From Rariglobus sp967755175 (GTDB taxonomy: Bacteria > Verrucomicrobiota > Verrucomicrobiia > Opitutales > Opitutaceae), in the NCBI GenBank assembly GCA_967755175.1, contig CBRAFO010000065.1, forward strand, positions 1 through 20,800: 20,800 bases of DNA, read 5' to 3'. Made by a program: the position numbers and the translations under genes. Shown one piece after another: positions 8,707-16,715 of the stretch (positions within the stretch are counted from its first letter, which is position 1; every line of letters starts with the position of its first letter). Under the pieces are notes generated by a model, which was not told the origin of the DNA, made no database searches, and was given only the letters and a program-made list of their open reading frames with translations.

Positions 8707-8718
8707 GTAACCGGTTAC
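8707..8718. promoter_or_regulatory. LacI-type operator candidate
   Basis: GTAACCGGTTAC is a perfect 12-bp palindrome with a central CG step, the usual form of a LacI-family operator. It sits in the 227-bp region between the divergent GH79 (minus) and LacI-type regulator (plus) genes, about 43 bases upstream of the regulator start. A half-site-like GGTAACC lies near 8642-8648. I infer that the regulator controls itself and the GH79-GH31 unit from here. Confidence 0.6.
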
Positions 8719-8760
8719 CCTTTACCTCAGATGATATCGGAGTAGCTCCTTCAATTATCG

Positions 8761-9843
8761 ATGAATGATCCATCGTCATCCCCTTCGTCTTCGTCACAAA
8801 ACCGGGTAGAAATCAGTGCTACCCTGCGTGATGTCGCCAGTCAGCTCGGGGTCTCCCATGTCACCGTCTGGCGTGCGTTGAAGGGGAGTCCGAAGGTCTC
8901 CGCAGCGCGTCGCAGGCAGATCGAGCAGGTGGCCGCCGAGATGGGATACCGACCGAATCCGGCGGCGGCGACTCTGGCGCAGTCCCGTGGCGCATCCGAG
9001 GGGAAGTCCATCCAAGCGGAACTGGGCTGGCTGAATTTCTGGCCGGAGCCGGGCCGGTTGCGGCAGCTCAAGGAATTCGACCTCTACTGGAAAGGAGCCG
9101 CTGCCTGCGCGGAAAAATTCGGCTACCGGCTGGAAGAGTTTCGCGCCAACGACCGGCTTTCGCTCGAGCGTATCGAGGCGATTCTCCATGCCCGCGGCAT
9201 ACGCGGACTCCTCGTTCCGCCCGGGCCGTTGCCGGCTGATTGGGGAGCCTTTAACTGGGATCGGTTTTCGTTGGTGCGCCTGGGCCGGCCAACCCTGGAT
9301 TTTTTCGCCCATTGCGTGGCTGCCGACCAAATGACGAACACCCTCGTGGCTTTTGACGCCATCCGCGCCCGAGGTTATGAACGTATTGGTTTTGTGGGCG
9401 TCTCTTGCTGGGCGCGCTTCTTTGGCGCGGGCTACTATTGGGCGCAGGCGTCCGCACCGGCCGAGTCCTTGCAGCGGATTCCTCCGTTGCTGTTCGATGA
9501 TCAGCCCGAGCCGCAGCCGGGTGCGAACGACCGCAGGTTTTTGGCTTGGCTGCAGGAAACCAAGCCCGACGCAATTCTGACGGAGGTCCCCGATCTGATG
9601 CAGCAGTTGAAACGCGCCGGCTACCGCGTGCCGAAAGACGTCGCGCTCGCGGTAACCAGTGTGCTGGACGGCAATGCCGACGCCGGAATTTACCAGAACC
9701 CGGAGGAGATCGGCCACGTCGGTGTGCTCCAGTTGATATCCCTCATCAACGACAGCGCCTTCGGAATTCCGCCGATTCGCCGAGAGGTTTTGATTCACGG
9801 CAAATGGGTGGAGGGGAAAAGCCTGCCACGGAAGACCCGATAA
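8761..9843 (+). CDS. LacI-family transcriptional regulator
   Basis: The 360-residue protein has a serine-rich start and then a LacI helix-turn-helix and hinge (about residues 20-78): TLRDVASQLGVSHVTVWRAL, then AEMGYRPNPAAATLAQ, which contains the minor-groove hinge helix region. The rest (about 85-350) is a periplasmic-binding-protein-like effector domain with GIRGLLVPPG, GYERIGFVGV and PDAILTEVPDL at conserved fold positions. It should bind a palindromic operator and respond to a sugar released by the locus. The sugar cannot be read from sequence. It is divergent from GH79 and convergent with GH29. The ATG at 8761 is the only start ahead of the DNA-binding domain; its ribosome binding site is weak. 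There is no sign of truncation. Confidence 0.93.
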   Translation: MNDPSSSPSSSSQNRVEISATLRDVASQLGVSHVTVWRALKGSPKVSAARRRQIEQVAAEMGYRPNPAAATLAQSRGASEGKSIQAELGWLNFWPEPGRLRQLKEFDLYWKGAAACAEKFGYRLEEFRANDRLSLERIEAILHARGIRGLLVPPGPLPADWGAFNWDRFSLVRLGRPTLDFFAHCVAADQMTNTLVAFDAIRARGYERIGFVGVSCWARFFGAGYYWAQASAPAESLQRIPPLLFDDQPEPQPGANDRRFLAWLQETKPDAILTEVPDLMQQLKRAGYRVPKDVALAVTSVLDGNADAGIYQNPEEIGHVGVLQLISLINDSAFGIPPIRREVLIHGKWVEGKSLPRKTR

Positions 9844-9890
9844 AGAGAATGGGTTCGACGGGCCCGTTTGCAGGTCAGGCTGGCGAAACG

Positions 9891-9913
9891 CATGGGCGGG
9901 GGCGCCGCCCATG
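9891..9913. terminator. Hairpin between convergent LacI and GH29 genes
   Basis: CATGGGCGG and CCGCCCATG form a perfect 9-bp stem with a 5-base loop, followed on the plus strand by a short T-rich stretch (CCACTTTTC). It lies 48 bases after the regulator stop and 20 bases after the GH29 stop, where two convergent transcripts would end. The T-run is weak, so termination may be inefficient. Confidence 0.5.
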
Positions 9914-9932
9914 CCACTTTTCGGATTACGGA

Positions 9933-11633
9933 TTATTTAAGGGTGATCTTGAGGACGATGGCGGCATCGGACGCGGGCTTGGCGGAAGCCGGCGTGACGG
10001 TGAGCGCGTCGGCACCCAGGGACCACGCGATGGTTTCAGCGGCGCCGAGTTGTTCGACCTTGGCGATGGGGCGGTCGAGCAGGGCGGCGGTCTGGCCGAG
10101 GGATTTGAGGGTAACCGGACCGGCAGGCAGACCGAGGACGATGGCGTAGAGGGTCTGACCATCCTTCGAGGCAGTGTAGCGAACGTCCTCGGCGGTGAAG
10201 GCCTTGCCTTTGCCTTCATTGAAACCTTGGGCCGAGAGGGCGTTGCCGGCGCTCGCGGGGCCTTCGCCGAAGGTTTTCCAAGGGCGGGTGGCGAAGATGG
10301 CGTCTTTGTTTACGTCCATCCAGGCGGCGATGCCTTCAAGGATTTTTATCTCCTTGTCGTCGATGGAGCCGTTGCCGCGGACGGGGATGTTGAGAAGGAA
10401 GTTGCCGTTTTTGCTGACGACGTCGGCCAGCATGTGAATGACGGTCTTGGCGCTCTTGTAGCGGTTGTGGTCGTAAACGCCGCGATTGTAGTGCCAGTCG
10501 CCGATGCAGGTGTCGGTCTGCCAGGCGAAGGGCAGGATGGAGTTGGGGACGCCGCGCTCGATGTCCCAAACGAAGGCCTTGTGCTGATCCTCAGCGGGAA
10601 CCTTGCCGAAGAGGACACCGGCACCGATGGCACCGGGTTTCTTGAGGTTGGTGTTGTAGAAGTGGGCGGCGATTTTGAGGCCGGCGTCGGAGACGGGCCA
10701 GAGCGGTAGGGCGGTGTCGTCGAAGTAGATAAGGTCGGGTTGATACTTGTTAATCAGATCGACCGTGCGGTTGTAGAATTTCTGGCAGTAGGCGAGGTCA
10801 GGCTGGCTGCTGCCGTTGGAGGCGTTCCAGTTCCACTCCAGTTTTTTTCCGGGCGTGTGATTTTGCGCGTAGAGATCCTGCGGATCGAGACCCTCCCACC
10901 ACTGGCCCTTGCCGTCGGCCTTGGTGAGTTTTCCGTCGTAGGGGACACCGGTTTTGTCGCCCTTCTTGTCCGCGCCTTGGGCGGTTTCATACCAAGACCA
11001 AGCGTGCGCGGCGTGGACGCTGACGCCGAAGGGCAGTCCTTGGGCGCGGGCGGCTTTGGCCCAACCGCCGATGATGTCTTTCTTGGGGCCCACGGCGACG
11101 GAGTTCCAAGGCTGATACTTGGAGTCCCACATGTCCAAATTGTCGTGATGGTTGGCCATCGCGAAAAAGTATTGGGCACCGACGCGCTTATAGAGAGCGA
11201 CGAGTTTCTCGGGCTCCCATTGCTCGGCCTTCCACGTGTGGATCACGTCCTTGAAACCAGAAATGGACGGGTGGCCGTAGGTGGTGAGATGGGATTTATA
11301 CTGACCGGAACCTTCTTGATACATGCCTCGGGCATACCAGTCGCCCTGCTCGGGCTGGCATTGCGGGCCCCAGTGGGCCCAGATGCCGAACTTGCGGTCG
11401 CGGAACCACTCGGGGATCTCGTATTGGGCGAGGGATTGCCAGGTAGGCTCGAACTTGCCCGGAGCAATCGGCTCGGCCGCAGTGGAGACGATGGCCGCAG
11501 GTTTGAGGTCGCTGGAAAGTGAATCAGCGGCGGACAGGCTGGCGGCGGAGGCGAGCAGGAGGGAGACTGCGAGCAAGGGCCGGATGGCGGTGCGCGACAC
11601 GAAGGCGCGGGAGGTTGGCAGTGAGGTAATCAT
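9933..11633 (-). CDS. Secreted GH29 alpha-L-fucosidase
   Basis: This 566-residue protein has a signal peptide (LLAVSLLLASAASLSA, cleavage near residue 35). The GH29 barrel spans about residues 60-450: WFRDRKFGIWAHWGP at the start, ANHHDN at 160-165 in the fucose-binding region, and PDLIYFDDTALPLW, where Asp305 aligns with the family nucleophile. A C-terminal beta-sandwich (about 465-566) follows. The acid/base residue varies within GH29 and I cannot assign it. The enzyme should release alpha-L-fucose with retention, for example from fucosylated xyloglucan or arabinogalactan, outside the cytoplasm. It is divergent from the AraC-type regulator with only 48 bases between start codons, so that regulator is the likely controller. 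The ATG at 11633 fits the signal peptide; no Shine-Dalgarno sequence is seen. Confidence 0.9.
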   Translation of the reverse strand: MITSLPTSRAFVSRTAIRPLLAVSLLLASAASLSAADSLSSDLKPAAIVSTAAEPIAPGKFEPTWQSLAQYEIPEWFRDRKFGIWAHWGPQCQPEQGDWYARGMYQEGSGQYKSHLTTYGHPSISGFKDVIHTWKAEQWEPEKLVALYKRVGAQYFFAMANHHDNLDMWDSKYQPWNSVAVGPKKDIIGGWAKAARAQGLPFGVSVHAAHAWSWYETAQGADKKGDKTGVPYDGKLTKADGKGQWWEGLDPQDLYAQNHTPGKKLEWNWNASNGSSQPDLAYCQKFYNRTVDLINKYQPDLIYFDDTALPLWPVSDAGLKIAAHFYNTNLKKPGAIGAGVLFGKVPAEDQHKAFVWDIERGVPNSILPFAWQTDTCIGDWHYNRGVYDHNRYKSAKTVIHMLADVVSKNGNFLLNIPVRGNGSIDDKEIKILEGIAAWMDVNKDAIFATRPWKTFGEGPASAGNALSAQGFNEGKGKAFTAEDVRYTASKDGQTLYAIVLGLPAGPVTLKSLGQTAALLDRPIAKVEQLGAAETIAWSLGADALTVTPASAKPASDAAIVLKITLK

Positions 11634-11681
11634 AGCGGGTAAAGAAGGCCGACAGAGTAATCAAAAGCGACCGAGATAGCT
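11634..11681. promoter_or_regulatory. Very short divergent control region of GH29 and AraC-type regulator
   Basis: Only 48 bases separate the two annotated start codons, too little for two independent back-to-back promoters. Either the promoters overlap, or the regulator starts at a later in-frame ATG (11706 or 11718). No clear dyad is visible inside these bases. The call rests on gene geometry. Confidence 0.35.
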
Positions 11682-12530
11682 ATGGATGTCGCGACTAAAC
11701 TTATGCAGAAAACACGCATGGCCTTGGCCCTATCCGTCCACAAACGCTGGCGTTCGGTTCCCGTCGCGACCGCTCCGCAGATCCTGACATGCGCCTATTG
11801 CGTGCTCAGCCAATGGGAGCACGGGAACCTCTCCGCCCCGTATTGGCGGTGGTATTGCAACGATAGCCCCGGCGCTTTTTTGATCATGAAGAATAAGCGC
11901 ATCCCCATTGAGCCGGGGCGGGTGATCTTGATTCCGCCGCACACCGTCTTCGCCACTGATTGCGGCGGAACGGTCGGGCACCTCTATATGCATTTCACGC
12001 TTGGACTTGATCGCACCGTGATGCCTGGGCGGATTTTCAATCATGCGCCTACGGACGCCGAACAGGCGATGATCCGGCGATTGATACGCGCGATCAATAC
12101 GCCCTCGGCGGAAAGTCCGTTGATGGTTTCGTTTCTTGCGCAAGCCGTGGTCAATCCAGCGCTGGCGGCGGTGCCTGCCGATTACTGGGATGGGCGTTTG
12201 CCCGACGAGCGTATGACCCAAGTGTTGCAGCGGCTGCGCGAGGGCGGTCCGGAACTGAGTAACACCGCGCTGGCTCGGGAAGCGGGCATGAACACCAACG
12301 CCTTCATCCGTAAATTCCGCCACGCGATCGGTCACACACCGCATCAATACCGGCTGCGGTTACGCATCGAGCAGGCGTGCGGTTGGCTGCGCATGGATAC
12401 GTTAACGATGGATCAGATCGCGGATGCGGCGGGGTTCTGCGACCGGTTTCATTTCTCGCGGGTATTCAAACAGGTGATGGGCGTGAGCCCGGCGAAATTC
12501 CGCGACAAGATGGAACCGGTCGAGGGTTGA
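11682..12530 (+). CDS. AraC-family transcriptional regulator
   Basis: The 282-residue protein has an N-terminal cupin-like sensor domain (about residues 25-150; PGRVILIPPHTVFATDCGG and HLYMHFTLG are typical strands). A C-terminal AraC/XylS double helix-turn-helix follows (about 180-275): LSNTALAREAGMNTNAFIRKF is the first motif, and MDQIADAAGFCDRFHFSRVF with GVSPAKFR the second. It probably senses a mono- or oligosaccharide and activates the divergent GH29 gene, perhaps also the GH51 operon downstream. The start is uncertain: ATG codons at 11706 and 11718 would leave a larger intergenic space and keep the sensor domain whole. It is convergent with the GH30 operon, separated by a hairpin cluster. 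Confidence 0.9.
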   Translation: MDVATKLMQKTRMALALSVHKRWRSVPVATAPQILTCAYCVLSQWEHGNLSAPYWRWYCNDSPGAFLIMKNKRIPIEPGRVILIPPHTVFATDCGGTVGHLYMHFTLGLDRTVMPGRIFNHAPTDAEQAMIRRLIRAINTPSAESPLMVSFLAQAVVNPALAAVPADYWDGRLPDERMTQVLQRLREGGPELSNTALAREAGMNTNAFIRKFRHAIGHTPHQYRLRLRIEQACGWLRMDTLTMDQIADAAGFCDRFHFSRVFKQVMGVSPAKFRDKMEPVEG

Positions 12531-12543
12531 GACGCGCGTTCGA

Positions 12544-12669
12544 TCTGGAGTGCGGTGAGTTCTCACCGCTTTCAACGGGCCGACTTGTCGGCCCGTCTCT
12601 TCCGTCGTAGATGCAAACGGCGAACCAGGGTTCGCCATTCAGAGCGGCGAGAGCTCGCCGCACTCCAGA
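12544..12669. repeat. REP/MITE-like element of four back-to-back hairpins
   Basis: The 126-bp element is bounded by 16-bp inverted ends (TCTGGAGTGCGGTGAG and CTCGCCGCACTCCAGA, one mismatch). It contains four consecutive near-perfect palindromes, each with a 2-base loop: 12552-12569 (8-bp arms), 12575-12596 (10-bp arms), 12619-12636 (8-bp arms) and 12644-12661 (8-bp arms). The element fills the gap between the convergent AraC-type and GH30 genes, so it probably ends transcription in both directions. Its form recalls REP or BIME sequences moved by REP-associated transposases. No transposase is in the window. Confidence 0.75.
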
Positions 12670-12683
12670 ATCGGGCCGAGGCA

Positions 12684-14135
12684 TCACGATTTCGGAGCCA
12701 CCACGAACGTGTTGATCGAGCCGGCCGGCAGCGTGACCTTGAGGGTGTCACCATCGGCGCGGCCGGCCACCGTGAGGATAACGTCCTGCGACTTCTTCGT
12801 GGAATTGCCGACCACGACTACGGTCGAACCGTCGGGGTTCACGAAGGCGATTTTGTCGCCCCAGGGGCCGGTGGTCAGCACGCGTTTCGCGCCGAGTTTC
12901 ACATACTGGCTGAAGTGGCGCATCACGTAATACTCGCCGTTGTAGGTGACCTTGCCGGTGGTCTGGTCCACGGTGATGAGCGCGTTCTGGCGCCACTTCC
13001 ACGTGCTCAGACCGGTTTCATCGAGCACCATGTTCCAGGCGAAGTAGCTCCCCGCGTTGTTCTCAAAGAAACGCTTCATCAGGTCGTAGAGTCGTTGCGC
13101 ATCGGCCCAGCTGTTTTTGCCGCTGTTACACTCGGTCTCCGACTGCATGAGTTTCTTGTCGAGATACAGCTCCTTGGCGCTGCCGATGAGATTGCGGCTG
13201 TCGTATTGAAAGGAGACGCCGGTAATGAAGGCGTTGGCCTTCGGATCTTCCAGCACGGTGATCAGGCGGTCGTTGGCATTGTCGCCGCCATTGGGCGCGT
13301 CGCCGTTGAGCGTGCCGAGCCAGAGTTCAACGTGGGTCTTCCGGTCGCGCAGGGTCGGCCCGAGGTATTCGGCCACGAATTCGCGGAGCTGGGAGCCGGT
13401 CCAGAGGCAGGACGGATAAGCGCTGAGAATGTTCGGTTCGTTTTGGGTGAACACCGCGTAAATGTTGATGCCTTCTTTGCGGTAGGCATCGACCCAGTGG
13501 GCTAGATAAGTCGCGTAGCTTCGGAGGATGGCCGGCTCCCATTTGAGCGAGCCCTTGCTGTAACTGTTGTTGGTCTTCATCCACGCGGGCGGACTCCAGG
13601 CCGAGCCCCAGCATTGGAGCGTAGGCCGCACGGCCATCGCCGCTTTGACGAAGGGGATCAGTTGCTTTTGGTCGCGTGCGATGGAGAAGTCTCGCAGCTC
13701 CAAGTCGCCGGACGTGTCGTCGAGCGAATAGGCGTCGATGGCAAAGTCGCTCGCACCGATGGGCAGGCGCCCGCGGGTAAACGCACAGCCGTCGTCGGCG
13801 AACAACGATGACAGGACTTGGTCGCGGTCGGCCTTCGTTGCCTTGGCCAACGCCACCCAACCCAACTCGTTAAAGCACCCGCCAAAGCCGTCGATGGTCT
13901 GATAGGTTTTGCGGAGGGCGACCCTCACTTGTGGCGGGGTTTCCGGGCTGCCCGGCCCGATGGCGGGTGAGGGCATGGAATGCCAGGGTTGTTCACTGGT
14001 GCTGCTGATCCACGTGACCGCGGACGGGGCGGCGAAGGCGGTGGCTGCGAGGCTGGCCATGCACAGGGCGAGGGCGCGGAGGCCGCTGCGACGACGAACG
14101 TGGGTATTGAGAGAATGGTCGAGGAGGGAGGTCAT
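12684..14135 (-). CDS. Secreted GH30 glycosidase, last gene of the GH51 operon
   Basis: With the ATG at 14135 the protein has 483 residues and a signal peptide (GLRALALCMASLAATAFAA). The frame is open further upstream, but this start overlaps the GH28 stop as ATGA, which argues for translational coupling. The barrel carries QTIDGFGGCFNELGW near its start, SAWSPPAWMKTN, the acid/base in FTQNEPN (Glu233) and the nucleophile in LMQSETECNSG (Glu333). A C-terminal sandwich ends the protein. This is the GH30 pattern. Known activities include beta-glucosidase, beta-1,6-glucanase, beta-1,6-galactanase and beta-xylosidase, and I cannot choose from sequence alone. Neighbouring arabinofuranosidase and pectinase genes suggest side-chain removal from a plant heteropolysaccharide. 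Confidence 0.88.
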   Translation of the reverse strand: MTSLLDHSLNTHVRRRSGLRALALCMASLAATAFAAPSAVTWISSTSEQPWHSMPSPAIGPGSPETPPQVRVALRKTYQTIDGFGGCFNELGWVALAKATKADRDQVLSSLFADDGCAFTRGRLPIGASDFAIDAYSLDDTSGDLELRDFSIARDQKQLIPFVKAAMAVRPTLQCWGSAWSPPAWMKTNNSYSKGSLKWEPAILRSYATYLAHWVDAYRKEGINIYAVFTQNEPNILSAYPSCLWTGSQLREFVAEYLGPTLRDRKTHVELWLGTLNGDAPNGGDNANDRLITVLEDPKANAFITGVSFQYDSRNLIGSAKELYLDKKLMQSETECNSGKNSWADAQRLYDLMKRFFENNAGSYFAWNMVLDETGLSTWKWRQNALITVDQTTGKVTYNGEYYVMRHFSQYVKLGAKRVLTTGPWGDKIAFVNPDGSTVVVVGNSTKKSQDVILTVAGRADGDTLKVTLPAGSINTFVVAPKS

Positions 14136-15622
14136 GGGAAAGTGGCGGGTATCGGGGCGGGTAGCACGATTCGAGCGGTGTCGATGTCGGTGACGAAGCA
14201 AGGGCGTGCGTCGGGCTTGCTCGGAGTGGCGGTTACGCGGTCGAAGGTGATCTGTTCGGCATGGCGAATCCAGAAGCCGTAGGCGGGCACGGTGGCACCG
14301 AAGCTGAACGCGTCGGGGTAGGCGTCGATGAGCTCCGGGACGACGCGGGCCGCGTCTTTTTCAGTGCCGCCTCCGGAAGTGGTGAGCTGGATGTCGCGGA
14401 AGATCACATCACGGATGTCCGCTCCGGGGATGCCGCTGATGATCGAGCCGCGGCGCTGGTGGTCGCCTCCTTGCATGTGTTCCAAGATAACGTGCCGGAT
14501 GGCGCCGGGTGCGGGTTTTGGCATGTCGGGTTTCACGCGACCTCGGTTGCCAAGGCGGAGGCAAAAGGGGGACTGCGTGTGGTCCATGCGGACGCCGGTG
14601 ATGAGGATGTTTTCCAAGGTGCCGCCGTCCACGGATTGGAGCGAGATGCCGCTGATGGCGTCGCGGGACTTGTGAAGTGTCTGGATGGGCGCTCCGCCAA
14701 TCATGACATTTCGGATGAGGATATTCCGGAAGTTACCTTGGGAGTCGGTGCCGAACTTGATCGCGTTGCACGGCGTGCGGAACTCGGAGTTTTCCACCAG
14801 CACGTTTTCGAGGGTGCGCAGTCCGGCGCCTTTGAAGCAGAGGCCGTCGTCCACCGAGATGGAAGAGCAGTCGCGGACGATGACGTTGCGGCAACCATCA
14901 ATGTCGAACGCGTCGTTGTTCCAGTTAGAAAGACTGTTCACGCGGACGCCTTGGAGCATCAGGTTTTCGCAGTTCAGGTAGTTCTGCGTCCACGACGCGG
15001 GGTCCTTGAGAGTGATGCCGTCCACGACGATGGTGCGGCATTCCACCATGCGGATGAGGAAGGGGCGGTTGGGCATCGCGCCGATATCGTTTTTGCCGGG
15101 GAAGTTTTCCCGCGTGCCGCGGCCGTCAATGACACCCGCGCCGCGAATGCCGATCCGGTCGCAGGCCTCCGCATAGATGAGGGACTGGGTGAGTTTCATC
15201 CAGGTATCCATGACGGTTTGATGCGCGGGCACGCGGGGCGGGTAGTCGGCGAAATCGGTGCTGCCGAGGAGTCGGGCATCTTTGGCGATCTCCAGCATGA
15301 CACCGTTTTTGAGATCAATCGTGCCCGTGACGTAGTCGCCTTTCTCCACCAACACGATGCCGCCACCCGCCGTGGAGCACGCGTCGATGGTCTTTTGAAG
15401 GGCGGCAGAGTTAACGGTTTTCCCGTCGCCCACCGCGCCGTAGTCGGCGACGCGAAAGACGCGATCCGGAATGGGCCACGGCTTCAGGGTGGTCGTGAGA
15501 GTGGCCGCCATGTGTTCTAGCGATGCGCGTAGCGGCGCCTCCCACTCCGGCGACTGCGCAAAGGCGACGGCGGGCAGCCAGCCGATGAACACAAACAGGA
15601 ACCGAGAAAGGGACGGTCTCAT
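14132..15622 (-). CDS. Secreted GH28 polygalacturonase-family enzyme
   Basis: Starting at the ATG at 15622, the protein has 496 residues with a signal peptide (FLFVFIGWLPAVAFA). That start overlaps the GH43 stop as ATGA; longer frames upstream would run through the GH43 gene. The family entry segment FRVADYGAVGDGKTVNSAALQKTID and right-handed beta-helix repeats follow. Active-site motifs are NNDAFDID (Asp237 region), SVDDG (Asp258-Asp259) and FGTDSQG; the HKSRDAISGI region may supply the positively charged binding residue. GH28 enzymes hydrolyse galacturonic acid linkages in pectin with inversion. The NDAFDID form differs from the NTDG of classical endo-polygalacturonases and suggests a substituted or exo-acting specificity such as rhamnogalacturonan or xylogalacturonan. 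It is coupled to GH30 downstream. Confidence 0.88.
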   Translation of the reverse strand: MRPSLSRFLFVFIGWLPAVAFAQSPEWEAPLRASLEHMAATLTTTLKPWPIPDRVFRVADYGAVGDGKTVNSAALQKTIDACSTAGGGIVLVEKGDYVTGTIDLKNGVMLEIAKDARLLGSTDFADYPPRVPAHQTVMDTWMKLTQSLIYAEACDRIGIRGAGVIDGRGTRENFPGKNDIGAMPNRPFLIRMVECRTIVVDGITLKDPASWTQNYLNCENLMLQGVRVNSLSNWNNDAFDIDGCRNVIVRDCSSISVDDGLCFKGAGLRTLENVLVENSEFRTPCNAIKFGTDSQGNFRNILIRNVMIGGAPIQTLHKSRDAISGISLQSVDGGTLENILITGVRMDHTQSPFCLRLGNRGRVKPDMPKPAPGAIRHVILEHMQGGDHQRRGSIISGIPGADIRDVIFRDIQLTTSGGGTEKDAARVVPELIDAYPDAFSFGATVPAYGFWIRHAEQITFDRVTATPSKPDARPCFVTDIDTARIVLPAPIPATFP

Positions 15623-16614
15623 TTCAGGAGCGCCGAAGAAATGGGAGACGCCTTGAGTGGCGGGAGGTCGAGGCCCTCGGTGGTTTGGACAACCTTCTTC
15701 ATCGTGCCGTCGGAGTTGTAGTAGAGATAATCGATGCAGACGGAGCGGCGGTTGCCTCCGCCAGCGTTGGGGACCTGCATGGCGCCGTTGTGGTAAACGA
15801 AGTAGTCCACGCCTTTGAAGGTGATGATGCCTTGGTGGATGGTGGTGCTGTTGCCGGCGACTTCGGTGAGGAGGCCGCGAGAGGTCCACGGGCCGGTGAT
15901 CTTCGTGGCGGTGGAGTAGGCCATTTTTTCGGGGAAGCCCACGGCGTAGGAGAGATAATAAAGGTCGCCGTGCTTATGAATCCACGGGGCTTCGGTGTAG
16001 TTTTTCACCTGGTCGTCGGGGATGACCTGAATCGGGCCGTCGAGCTCCGTCATGCTGGGCTTCAGCTTCGCGTAATAACATTTTTGGTTGCCCCAGAAGA
16101 GCCACGCCTGGCCGCGGTCCTCGATGAAGACGGTGGGGTCGATGTCGTCATAACTGATCTTGGTGGCTTTGGTCATGTCGTTGGTGACGAGCGCGGAGCC
16201 ACGGGCGTCGGTGAACGGACCCGTGGGCGAGTTGGATACGGCAACGCCGATGGCCTTGCCGGGGTGCGTCTTGTCGTGCTGGACGGCGGCATACCAATAA
16301 AACTTCCCGTTGCGCTCGATGACCTGCGATGCCCAAGCGTCGCCAATCGCCCAAACAAAGTCTTTCGGCGCCAGCGGAGAGCCTTCGGCCTTCCATGTCT
16401 TCATGTCCTTCGTGGAGTAGCAGAGCCAGCGGTTCATCCGGTATCCATCGTGCTCGTTCTTGGCCTCGTCCTGACCGCAGTAGAGGTAAACGGTGTCGCC
16501 GACGATCAACGGCGCGGGATCGGCGGTGAAGGCGTCGGTGATGATGGGATTGGCGGCACGCAGGCCGAGCGGAAGCAGCGCGGCGACCAGAACCGACAAG
16601 AGACGGAGGCGCAT
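15619..16614 (-). CDS. Secreted GH43 enzyme (arabinosidase/xylosidase type), copy 1
   Basis: The ATG at 16614 gives 331 residues and a clean signal peptide (LLSVLVAALLPLGLRA). The frame is open far upstream across GH51 but that part reads as arginine-rich shadow. The five-bladed beta-propeller of GH43 shows the expected triad: general base Asp32 in TADPAP, pKa modulator Asp159 in YDDIDPTVF, and general acid Glu208 in NYTEAPW. GH43 enzymes are inverting alpha-arabinofuranosidases, arabinanases, beta-xylosidases or galactanases; I cannot fix the subfamily. It follows GH51 by 101 bases and shares an ATGA overlap with GH28, placing it in the GH51-GH43-GH28-GH30 unit. It is a close paralogue of the gene at 19302-20285, with an identical 29-residue stretch in the middle (WLFWGNQKCYYAKLKP region). 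Confidence 0.9.
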   Translation of the reverse strand: MRLRLLSVLVAALLPLGLRAANPIITDAFTADPAPLIVGDTVYLYCGQDEAKNEHDGYRMNRWLCYSTKDMKTWKAEGSPLAPKDFVWAIGDAWASQVIERNGKFYWYAAVQHDKTHPGKAIGVAVSNSPTGPFTDARGSALVTNDMTKATKISYDDIDPTVFIEDRGQAWLFWGNQKCYYAKLKPSMTELDGPIQVIPDDQVKNYTEAPWIHKHGDLYYLSYAVGFPEKMAYSTATKITGPWTSRGLLTEVAGNSTTIHQGIITFKGVDYFVYHNGAMQVPNAGGGNRRSVCIDYLYYNSDGTMKKVVQTTEGLDLPPLKASPISSALLK

Positions 16615-16715
16615 GGGATTCAGGGTATGGTTTTTAGAAGTCCCTAAGTTTCCAATGCGCTTCCGCCAGCGTGAGCGGGATAGCTGCACCGTGCTTGGGG
16701 CCGTCAGAAGAGGGC

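Noticed and set aside
8794..9912. Minus-strand 372-residue open frame
   Set aside because: It is antisense to the LacI-type regulator, whose DNA-binding domain is unmistakable.
14136..14201. Upstream start for GH30
   Set aside because: The extra 22 residues are basic low-complexity sequence within GH28, and the ATGA overlap supports 14135.
14261..15520. Plus-strand 419-residue open frame
   Set aside because: It is antisense to GH28, which has clear catalytic motifs. Its composition is typical of a complementary-strand shadow.
15623..15889. N-terminal extension of the GH28 frame
   Set aside because: The extension is histidine/arginine-rich shadow sequence inside GH43. The signal peptide and ATGA overlap place the start at 15622.
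16660..16685. Third copy of the inverted-repeat element end
   Set aside because: Only about 12 bases (CCAGCGTGAGCG) match, with no AGGGTGTGTCTG end, so chance cannot be excluded.
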